This document shows positions 37,167-44,060 of a stretch of DNA of 64,000 nt, in pieces (position 1 is the first letter of the stretch; every line of letters starts with the position of its first letter). The DNA is from Planctomycetota bacterium (GTDB taxonomy: Bacteria; Planctomycetota; UBA1135; GCA-002686595): positions 1-64,000 of the forward strand of contig JAQXEK010000006.1 in assembly GCA_029250885.1 (NCBI GenBank), written 5' to 3'. The notes under the pieces were generated by a model that saw only the letters and a list, made by a program, of their open reading frames with translations, was not told the DNA's origin and searched no databases. Both the position numbers and the translations under genes were made by a program.

Positions 37167-38675
37167 ATGCCCAACTCCTCCTCCTCCCTTGGACAGTCCG
37201 CTGTCCCCTCACCCGCGATACAGCCCTCCCAGGCTAAGCCCCCAGCTACAGAGTCCAGGCTGAGCGGTCAGGGCGAACGGTTGGATCTCGAGGTGACCTG
37301 GGAGAAGATCCGCGCCATGCTGAGGGAGACAATCGACCAAACACCCTTCTACACGTGGTTCCAGCAGGCTGTCTTACGCTCACTGACCGAGAATACCCTG
37401 ACCGTCGCTGTCCAAAACGACTTCACAAGGGATTGGCTTATCGAGAATTATATGACCCAGATCGAGCACTCTGTGCATACGGTCCTGGGTTCGAGCCTCG
37501 CGGTTGAGGTTGTAGTCGATGCCGAGCTCGCCGCCCGCAAGGCGCCCCGCCGCGAACGCGACGACGAAACCGCGCCCTCAGAAAGAGAGCCGGAGACCAG
37601 CAAGAGGCCCGCGAAGAAGCGTGCTGGGCTCCTTCGATCTAGTGACGTGGTGCTCAACCCGTCCTACACCTTTGACAACTACGTAGTCGGGCCCTGCAAC
37701 CGCTTTGCCCACGCCGCCGCGGTGGGCGTTTCCGAATCCCCGGGTGGACCCTACAACCCCTACTTCATCCACGGTAGCGTCGGCCTGGGCAAGACCCACC
37801 TGCTTCAATCTCTCTGCCGCGAGATCTTGGACGACGACCCGGATACGAACATCCTGTTCCTGTCCTGCGAGACCTTCATCAATCATTTCATTGACGCCAT
37901 TGGAAAGGGCGATCAAACGAAGTTCAGGCTCAAATACCGTGACGTTGATGTGCTTGTGGTAGACGATATCCACCTGCTAGCCAATAAAGAGCGCACCCAG
38001 GAGGAGTTCTTCCACACCTTCAACGCCCTTTATAATGCCGGTAAGCAGATCGTGCTTTCTTCGGATAGCCCCCCCAAGGACATCCCCAGCCTCGAGGAGC
38101 GCCTCGTATCTCGTTTCAAGTGGGGGCTGGTCACCGAGATCGAGCCCCCCTGCTATGAGACTCGCATGGCGATCATCATGCGCAAGGCCAACGAGCGCGG
38201 CATCGACCTGCCCGAAGAGGTCACCAAGGTCCTTGCGGAGCGTCTCGATTCGAACATTCGCGAGCTCGAGGGTGCCGTCAATAAGCTCCAGGGCTTTTCT
38301 AAGCTCATGGGCGTGCCTATTAGCATGGAGTTGGCCCGCCAGTGCCTCCAGGACGTATTCTCCGTACGCCGCGGGCCGACATCGATGGATGACATTGCCC
38401 AGCTTGTGACCGAGCACTTTGATGTGCGCCTCAGCGAGCTCCAATCTAAGAAGCGCCACAAGGCCATCGCCTGGCCTCGCCAGGTCTCGATGTTTCTGAC
38501 CCGGCGCATCACAAAGCGCTCACTCCAGGACATTGGGGGCTTCTACGGGGGTCGAGACCACTCCACGGTTCTGCACGCTATCAAGAAGGTAGAGGAGGCC
38601 CTCGTCGATGATGGGGCCCTGGCTAACCTCATTGCGGACCTAGAAACGCAACTTCGCCGCGCCGCCTTAGTCTAG
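37167..38675 (+). CDS. dnaA: Replication initiator DnaA
   Basis: A 502-residue initiator that binds DnaA boxes and melts the origin. Domain I is near residues 44-115 ('WEKIRAMLRE', 'YTWFQQ'). A charged linker follows (about 120-155). AAA+ domain III has Walker A 'GSVGLGKT' at 203-210 and Walker B 'VLVVDDIHLL'. Domain IV has the DnaA signature 'GGRDHSTV' at 461-468. The length is normal and the N-terminus has about 40 extra Ser/Pro-rich residues. ATG 37167, with no Shine-Dalgarno sequence nearby. The origin lies directly downstream. Confidence 0.98.
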   Translation: MPNSSSSLGQSAVPSPAIQPSQAKPPATESRLSGQGERLDLEVTWEKIRAMLRETIDQTPFYTWFQQAVLRSLTENTLTVAVQNDFTRDWLIENYMTQIEHSVHTVLGSSLAVEVVVDAELAARKAPRRERDDETAPSEREPETSKRPAKKRAGLLRSSDVVLNPSYTFDNYVVGPCNRFAHAAAVGVSESPGGPYNPYFIHGSVGLGKTHLLQSLCREILDDDPDTNILFLSCETFINHFIDAIGKGDQTKFRLKYRDVDVLVVDDIHLLANKERTQEEFFHTFNALYNAGKQIVLSSDSPPKDIPSLEERLVSRFKWGLVTEIEPPCYETRMAIIMRKANERGIDLPEEVTKVLAERLDSNIRELEGAVNKLQGFSKLMGVPISMELARQCLQDVFSVRRGPTSMDDIAQLVTEHFDVRLSELQSKKRHKAIAWPRQVSMFLTRRITKRSLQDIGGFYGGRDHSTVLHAIKKVEEALVDDGALANLIADLETQLRRAALV

Positions 38676-38703
38676 CCGCCCGTGATCCTGCCACACACGC
38701 CCC

Positions 38704-38736
38704 AAGAGCCTCGACAGCACTCTGTTGAGGCTCTTT
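38704..38736 (+). terminator. dnaA: Terminator after dnaA
   Basis: A 14-bp stem with one G-T pair (AAGAGCCTCGACAG at 38704-38717 and CTGTTGAGGCTCTT at 38722-38735), a 4-base loop and a short T run. It begins 29 bases after the dnaA stop and shields the origin from dnaA transcription. Confidence 0.82.
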
Positions 38737-38941
38737 CCGTAGGGACGCAAACTCTTGGCCTAAAGGCCGCACAGGCTCTCCAAAGGAGTGGATTCGGCCT
38801 AGTCTCCCTCCTTATAATGAGAGGGCAAAATCAGGCCCCCGGTCTGCCCACTTGCACCCTCAAACACGCCCCCGTAATCGTTGGTTCCGGAGATCATCTC
38901 ATCTCCCTTCCAGCTTGCGGATTCGCGCTGACTGAGCAACT

Positions 38942-38950
38942 TGTGGATAA
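38942..38950 (-). promoter_or_regulatory. DnaA box, perfect
   Basis: TGTGGATAA on the plus strand, the reverse of TTATCCACA, in the dnaA-dnaN gap. Confidence 0.85.
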
Positions 38951-39029
38951 CCGTGGGGATGGCCTCTGGATAGAGCGTGGTTTCGCTGCGGACAACTGCA
39001 GCGGACCCTGTGCGAAACCTAGGGACCTT

Positions 39030-39038
39030 TTATGCACA
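39030..39038 (+). promoter_or_regulatory. DnaA box TTATGCACA
   Basis: It fits the TTATnCACA consensus, is on the plus strand, and lies 80 bp from the perfect box. Confidence 0.75.
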
Positions 39039-39081
39039 ACTCAGCTTCGGCGAGCCCTTCTCCAACAGGCGCCCGCACCCC

Positions 39082-39090
39082 TCTGGATAA
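39082..39090 (-). promoter_or_regulatory. DnaA box variant TTATCCAGA
   Basis: One mismatch to TTATCCACA (position 8), on the minus strand, between the two plus-strand boxes. Confidence 0.55.
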
Positions 39091-39119
39091 GCGTTGGCAA
39101 GTCTTTGAGCTTCCACCAC

Positions 39120-39128
39120 CTATCCACA
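39120..39128 (+). promoter_or_regulatory. DnaA box variant CTATCCACA next to the A+T-rich patch
   Basis: One mismatch to TTATCCACA (position 1). It is the box nearest to the A+T-rich patches on the dnaN side, so it would be the box expected to nucleate filament formation. Confidence 0.6.
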
Positions 39129-39288
39129 ATTTTCCAAGGGCAATCCACCGCCGCGTGAGTCGCCTAAATCTAAATTATTCAACAGCTTACGTCTCACCAG
39201 CGTCAGGTTGTCCCCAGCGAAAAGGGCCCTCTGTTAAGACTACTAAATTCTTAAAAGAGGTTTTCCCCAGACCAACCCCCAAGCATCC

Positions 39289-40389
39289 ATGAAGGTCCTG
39301 TGTAACCGTGAGCAACTCCGGGAAGGCCTGTCCATTGTCAGCAGCGTCATCCCGAGCAAGAGCACTCGCCCTGCAATCGAGAACGTCTGCCTTGTGGCGA
39401 CCGAGAACGCCCTAGAACTTGTCGGCACTGACTTGGAGGTCGCGATCCGTTTTCGGATTGACGACGTCAAGGTTGCCGAGACGGGAACCCTCCTGGTCTC
39501 GGCACGGGTCGCCAATGACTTCGTTCGCGACTTGACCGAAGAGACAGTCACACTCGACGCCACAGGGGACAACTGCATCATCAGCAGCGGCGGGGACCGG
39601 GCCGAGCTCGTGACCGTGGACTCGGACGAGTTCCCCGTGGTGGCTCGCTTCCAAGAGGAGAACTCCTATCCGATCCTGGCGGAGACGTTCAGTAAGCAAG
39701 TCTCGCGCACTGCCTTCGCTGCAGCCCGCGAACCTGGGCGCTATGCGATGCACGGTGTCCTCATCGAGGTCGAAGAATCCCAACTGCGTCTAGTGGCTAC
39801 TGATGGCCGCCGTCTTGCAGTGACCTCGACTCTCTTGGACTGCCCCGATGGAACGACGGAGCGCTCGATTGTTCCCACCAAGGGCCTGCAACCTTTTACC
39901 CGAATTCTCACGGACCCTATGGCCCGTGTGCGCATCTCCTTTGACGAGACACAGTTTTCTCTAAAGACGGACCAAGCTGAAATCTTCGCGCGTCTCATCG
40001 ACGGTGAGTTCCCAAAGTACTCCCAGGTTGTCCCCCCCGAAGGCGAGTGTAAGATCGAGATTGACGCTAATCTCTTGATCAGTAAGTTGCGCCTCGTGTC
40101 GACAGTGACGAGCGTCGACGCCCGCGCCGTACGCTTGTCCTTTGCAGAAGACCACCTTGAGATTATCGCCAAGGCGGCGGGTCGAGGAGAGGCCACCGCC
40201 CAGATGGAAGCGAACTACCAAGGTGGGGAAGTCGATATTGTTTTTAACCCCGACTTCCTCATCGACGGCCTAAAGCAGTGCGAGACCGACACGGTTAACT
40301 TCGAGTTCACTGACCGCACTAGCCCTGGTAAGTTTCAGCTTGGGCAAGGATATATTTACGTCGTGATGCCCATCACTATTGATGCCTAA
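39289..40389 (+). CDS. dnaN: DNA polymerase III sliding clamp (beta subunit)
   Basis: A 366-residue clamp with the normal three-domain length. It opens with 'VLCNREQLREGLSIVSSVIP' and 'TRPAIENVCLVAT'. 'LVATDGRRLAVT' occurs in the middle domain, and it ends 'YIYVVMPITIDA', close to the classical 'MPM(R/K)L' end of the hydrophobic pocket. It tethers polymerase to DNA. ATG 39289. It directly follows the origin. The last eight bases overlap the start of the DciA-like gene. Confidence 0.97.
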   Translation: MKVLCNREQLREGLSIVSSVIPSKSTRPAIENVCLVATENALELVGTDLEVAIRFRIDDVKVAETGTLLVSARVANDFVRDLTEETVTLDATGDNCIISSGGDRAELVTVDSDEFPVVARFQEENSYPILAETFSKQVSRTAFAAAREPGRYAMHGVLIEVEESQLRLVATDGRRLAVTSTLLDCPDGTTERSIVPTKGLQPFTRILTDPMARVRISFDETQFSLKTDQAEIFARLIDGEFPKYSQVVPPEGECKIEIDANLLISKLRLVSTVTSVDARAVRLSFAEDHLEIIAKAAGRGEATAQMEANYQGGEVDIVFNPDFLIDGLKQCETDTVNFEFTDRTSPGKFQLGQGYIYVVMPITIDA

Positions 40390-40699
40390 GAAGGATCCCG
40401 ATCGCGGAAAGATGATCTCCATGAGCGATGCCCTCGATCGCTTTCTAAAGGACAACGATCTACGGCGCTCGGATCCCAACAACGCAATCTTTACTACTTG
40501 GAACCAAGCAATTGGACCAGCTCTCGCCAAGCGCGCAGTCCCTGTTCGATTCGAGCGCGGCGAGCTCACGGTTCTCGTGGAATCCGCCGCTCACTACCAA
40601 GAACTCACCAACTTCACAGGTGCCCAACTTAGACGCCAGACCAACGAACTGCTCGGTACCACACGCATCGAGCGTATCTCGTTCAAGTTGAAACGCTAA
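40382..40699 (+). CDS. DUF721 (DciA-like) protein
   Basis: A 105-residue DUF721 protein: 'MSDALDRFLKDNDLR' at the start, 'TWNQAIGPALAKRAVPVRF', then 'GELTVLVESAAHYQELTNF' and 'INRI-like' endings near 'TTRIERISFKLKR'. DciA proteins are proposed to load the replicative helicase DnaB at the origin in bacteria without DnaC/DnaI. This is family knowledge, not shown here. The ATG overlaps the dnaN end by eight bases (ATGCCTAA); a TTG three bases earlier is an alternative. It precedes gyrB by 12 bases. Confidence 0.85.
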   Translation: MPKKDPDRGKMISMSDALDRFLKDNDLRRSDPNNAIFTTWNQAIGPALAKRAVPVRFERGELTVLVESAAHYQELTNFTGAQLRRQTNELLGTTRIERISFKLKR

Positions 40700-40711
40700 G
40701 CCCCCAAGAAC

Positions 40712-43159
40712 ATGTCAGACGAAGAAAAGAAAGAGCAGGCCAACTACGGCGCAGATTCCATCACAGTGCTCGAAGGCCTTGAGGCCGTTCGCGTGCGCCC
40801 CGCCATGTACATCGGCGACACCGATATTCGAGGTCTGCACCATCTGATCTGGGAGGTCGTCGATAACTCAATCGATGAGGCCCTGGCGGGTCGTGCAAGT
40901 CGATGCAATGTCACGATTAACTCAGATGGTTCCATCAGCGTTCTCGACGATGGCCACGGTATCCCAACGGCCGTTCATGCCGAAGAGGGGGTACCCGCAG
41001 TAGAGTTGGTGCTGACTAAGCTCCACGCAGGTGGAAAGTTCGACAACAGCGCATACAAGGTTTCGGGTGGTCTCCACGGTGTCGGCGTCTCATGTGTGAA
41101 CGCACTGTCCGAATGGCTTGAGGTCACGGTCTATCAGGGTGGCAAAGAGCACAACATGCGATTCGAGCGCGGTGTAAAGGTCCGCGACCTTGAGGTCGTT
41201 GGCGACGCCGACAAGACTGGAACACTGATTTGCTACAAGCCGGACGCAGAGATCTTCACCACAGTGGATCACGATCTTGAGATCGTCACCAAGCGTTTGC
41301 GTGAGACGGCCTACTTGATGGGCTCTCAGGGTGTCGCTCTGTACCTTGAAGATGAGCGTATTGGCAAGTCGGAGAAGTTTGTCTATCCCACCGGACTGCT
41401 GGCCTTTGTAGATCAACTCTGCAAGAACAAGGAGCGCGTCCTTCCGGAGACCGTGCACTGGGTTCGTGAGCTGAGCAGCGACGAGAACCCAGGTGCGACC
41501 TATCGCGCCGAGCTCTCGTTTCAGTACACGGACTCGTACTCAGAGCAGATCTTCACGTTTGTCAACAACATCAACACCCACGGTGGTGGTACTCACCTGG
41601 CCGGCCTACGCTCGGGTTTCACACGCACATTCAACAGCTACATCAAGCGCGAGAAGCTCGCGAAGGATGGGGCTAAGCTACCTTCGGGTGATGACTTCCG
41701 CGAAGGCATCTGTGCGGTGCTGTCCGTTTACGTTCCGGACCCACAGTTTGAAGGACAGACCAAGGACAAGCTGGGCAACCGCGAAGTGCAGGGTCTCGTG
41801 GAGTCCTTCATCAGCGACTGTTTCCAGACCTATTTGGAGGAGCACCCCGCCCCGGCTAAGTCTCTAGTTACCCGGGCACTGCGAGCGATGGAGGCCCGCG
41901 ACGCGGCGCGCAAGGCGCGCGAGCTCGTTCGCCGCAAGACTGTCCTCGCCAGCGGCAATATGCCCGGCAAGTTGGCGGACTGTCAAAGCAAGGATAAGGA
42001 GAAGTCCGAGATCTATCTGGTTGAGGGTGACTCGGCTGGTGGCTCCGCAAAGGAGGGCCGCGACCGGCGGTACCAGGCTATCTTGCCCCTGAAGGGTAAG
42101 ATCCTTAACGTCGAGAAGGCGCGTCTCGACAAGATGCTGCACCACTCGGAAATCCAGATCATCATCTCTGCCCTGGGCTGTGGCATCGCCGAGGAGTTCG
42201 ACCTCGAGAAGCTGCGCTACGGAAAGACGATCATCATGACCGACGCCGATGTGGATGGTTCCCACATTCGGACGCTGCTCTTGACGTTCTTTTTCCGACA
42301 TATGAAGCCCTTGATCGAAGCTGGCCGGCTCTTTATTGCCCAGCCCCCTCTGTACAAGGTTAGGAAGGGCAAGGCGGAGCAGTATCTCTCAGACGAGGCC
42401 GAGCTTAGCGCCTACTTGGCAAACCTTGGCATCGGTGCAATCGTGCTGCACGATGAGAACAGCAAGAAGGACTGGAAAGACACGGAGCTAAAGCAGCTCT
42501 TTGATGACCTCTCACGCCTTGAGATTCTCTCTACGCGCTTACTTCCCGCCTGGACACAGGTTCAAGCGGATACGTTGCTTGAGTCCTGGGATGGAACTAC
42601 GATCCCCACTCACTGGGTGCGCACAGATGGGGGCGACAACTTCTTCACGGACGCTACTGAACAGAAGAACTTCCTTCAGCTGCAAACGGGCCTCGTTGCC
42701 GAGGGCCAAGAGCTGGCCGTCTACACTGGACCCGACTGCGACGTCTCACCGAAGAACGCGGACGTCAGCGTCTGCGCCGTAGCCCACGTAGCCGAAGTGA
42801 TCGAACTCATGACGAAGGTCGAGGGGTACGGGCTGTCGATCAAGGGTGGCGGAGACTGGCTGCTGGAAGGGATTAAGGGCGGCGGACCGATCAAGTCCCT
42901 GATGGGTCTAGCGCGGGCACTGAAGCGCAGCCTCCAGGACCAGATTGACATCCAGCGCTACAAGGGTCTTGGCGAGATGAACCCGGACCAGCTCTGGGAG
43001 TCGACCATGGACCCAAAGACCCGCCGACTTTTTAAGGTCGAGCTTGAAGATGAGTTCCGGGCGGATGAGATCTTCACGATCCTGATGAGTAGCGGGGTAG
43101 AGTCACGGCGCGAGTACATCGAGCGCCATGCCCTCGAGGTCAAGAACCTCGACGTATAA
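40712..43159 (+). CDS. gyrB: DNA gyrase subunit B
   Basis: The ATPase subunit of gyrase. The GHKL site has 'VVDNSIDEALAG' and 'VLDDGHGIP', then 'GGLHGVGVSCVNALS'. TOPRIM has 'EGDSAGGSAKEGRDR' and 'MTDADVDGSHIRTLLLTFFF'. The C-terminal 'QRYKGLGEMNPDQLWE' is standard. At 815 residues it carries an insertion of about 170 residues in the C-terminal half like that of E. coli GyrB. ATG 40712. It follows the DciA-like gene at 12 bases; recF, usually between dnaN and gyrB, is absent here. Confidence 0.98.
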   Translation: MSDEEKKEQANYGADSITVLEGLEAVRVRPAMYIGDTDIRGLHHLIWEVVDNSIDEALAGRASRCNVTINSDGSISVLDDGHGIPTAVHAEEGVPAVELVLTKLHAGGKFDNSAYKVSGGLHGVGVSCVNALSEWLEVTVYQGGKEHNMRFERGVKVRDLEVVGDADKTGTLICYKPDAEIFTTVDHDLEIVTKRLRETAYLMGSQGVALYLEDERIGKSEKFVYPTGLLAFVDQLCKNKERVLPETVHWVRELSSDENPGATYRAELSFQYTDSYSEQIFTFVNNINTHGGGTHLAGLRSGFTRTFNSYIKREKLAKDGAKLPSGDDFREGICAVLSVYVPDPQFEGQTKDKLGNREVQGLVESFISDCFQTYLEEHPAPAKSLVTRALRAMEARDAARKARELVRRKTVLASGNMPGKLADCQSKDKEKSEIYLVEGDSAGGSAKEGRDRRYQAILPLKGKILNVEKARLDKMLHHSEIQIIISALGCGIAEEFDLEKLRYGKTIIMTDADVDGSHIRTLLLTFFFRHMKPLIEAGRLFIAQPPLYKVRKGKAEQYLSDEAELSAYLANLGIGAIVLHDENSKKDWKDTELKQLFDDLSRLEILSTRLLPAWTQVQADTLLESWDGTTIPTHWVRTDGGDNFFTDATEQKNFLQLQTGLVAEGQELAVYTGPDCDVSPKNADVSVCAVAHVAEVIELMTKVEGYGLSIKGGGDWLLEGIKGGGPIKSLMGLARALKRSLQDQIDIQRYKGLGEMNPDQLWESTMDPKTRRLFKVELEDEFRADEIFTILMSSGVESRREYIERHALEVKNLDV

Positions 43160-43174
43160 GCAAGAGACCATCCC

Positions 43175-43621
43175 GTGGCTAAACCTAGGATCAATTTCAG
43201 CGAGTCTAAGCTCGCACGCAGCCTCGTTGAACGAGGTGTGATTCTGGGCGATGTACTCGAAGGCCTCTTCCAGAATTGCGCAGAGACAGATGGGCTCCTC
43301 ACCGAAGCCCTGGTAAAGGGCGGCTTTCTTACAGACTGGGAGCTGTCCAACATTGCGAGTGAAGTGTTTAACCTGCCATTCTTGCCGGTGGACGTGCACT
43401 CTCCCTCGGACGAGGCCCTCGAGGGACTCTCTCCAGAGTTCCTAAAGCGTTGGTGCATTGTGCCCCTTACCAAGAACCAAGACTTGCTAACGATCGCGAT
43501 CCCTGGGTCGATCTCACCCCAGGCCTACGAAGAGCTTGCGGCAACCTGCGGCAGCTCTATCGCGGTAGTGATCGGAACGGTGCTCTCGAACCGGCTCTGG
43601 CTCGATACGAAGTTTAGCTAG
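43175..43621 (+). CDS. Stand-alone GspE N-terminal (T2SSE_N/MshEN) domain protein
   Basis: A 148-residue protein resembling the N-terminal domain of secretion ATPases GspE/PilB. It has 'GLLTEALVKGGFLTDWELSNI' and 'ASEVFNLPFLPVDVHSPSD', followed by 'LKRWCIVPLTKNQDLLTIAI', the usual order. The ATPase is missing. Some such domains bind c-di-GMP (MshEN), but I do not see its full repeat clearly. GTG start at 43175, 15 bases after gyrB, so it is likely cotranscribed. The stop overlaps the convergent tatA end by eight bases. Confidence 0.78.
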   Translation: MAKPRINFSESKLARSLVERGVILGDVLEGLFQNCAETDGLLTEALVKGGFLTDWELSNIASEVFNLPFLPVDVHSPSDEALEGLSPEFLKRWCIVPLTKNQDLLTIAIPGSISPQAYEELAATCGSSIAVVIGTVLSNRLWLDTKFS

Positions 43622-44039
43622 TTGCGGAGTCAGAGCCTGACCCGTTTAAATCGGTGGGCTTCGTCCCTTGGGCAGCCTCGATGGAAGTGTCGGGCTCGGT
43701 TTCTGATTTAGTGGTCGTTCCCTCGACCTCGAACACCTCCCGGGGAAGAGCGTCGGGGTGGGTGGCCACCCTGGGGGATGGTGGGCGCCAGCTTGCGGGT
43801 TCCTTGGTGAACTCTTTGGCGGCCTCGCGAATGGGGTTGTCCACCATGCGCTTGGCCTTGCGAATCTCCTCGTCAAAGCCGCTCTCGCGTTTAAAGTCGC
43901 TGACTCCACGGCGGAGCTTCTGCAACTGTACCGCACCCTTCGCCGCAACTTCCGGCAGACGCCTACCGAAGATCAAGACCGAGGCGATCAATACGACGAG
44001 AATTTCGCCCGGACTCAGATTGGAGATGATGGCCAACAT
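43614..44039 (-). CDS. tatA: Twin-arginine translocase subunit, TatA/TatB family
   Basis: A 141-residue protein with one N-terminal membrane helix ('LSPGEILVVLIASVLIFGRRLPE', split by the FGxxxLPE motif), an amphipathic helix and a long Lys/Glu/Pro-rich tail. The tail and length are TatB-like, while the FG motif is shared by both. It helps export folded proteins through the Tat system. It is last in the LPS operon, 21 bases after lptD, an unusual location. ATG 44039. tatC is not in the window. Confidence 0.87.
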   Translation of the reverse strand: MLAIISNLSPGEILVVLIASVLIFGRRLPEVAAKGAVQLQKLRRGVSDFKRESGFDEEIRKAKRMVDNPIREAAKEFTKEPASWRPPSPRVATHPDALPREVFEVEGTTTKSETEPDTSIEAAQGTKPTDLNGSGSDSATS

Positions 44040-44060
44040 GGTGATCTCATTATGCCGGAA

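Larger units (their letters stand above)
38676..39288. other. Chromosome origin (oriC) between dnaA and dnaN
   Basis: A 613-bp non-coding stretch. DnaA boxes: TTATCCACA on the minus strand at 38942-38950 (perfect), TTATGCACA on the plus strand at 39030-39038, TTATCCAGA on the minus strand at 39082-39090 (one mismatch), and CTATCCACA on the plus strand at 39120-39128 (one mismatch). A+T-rich patches at about 39166-39188 and 39234-39262 could be the unwinding element; the latter has TAG trinucleotides on its minus strand, as in DnaA-trio sequences. A perfect -10 (TATAAT) at 38813-38818 has no clear -35. The placement and four boxes within 187 bp support an origin. Confidence 0.85.

Noticed and set aside
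38682..39158. A 158-codon frame across the dnaA-dnaN gap
   Set aside because: It runs through the terminator and the DnaA boxes; the composition is not protein-like and the region is explained by the origin.
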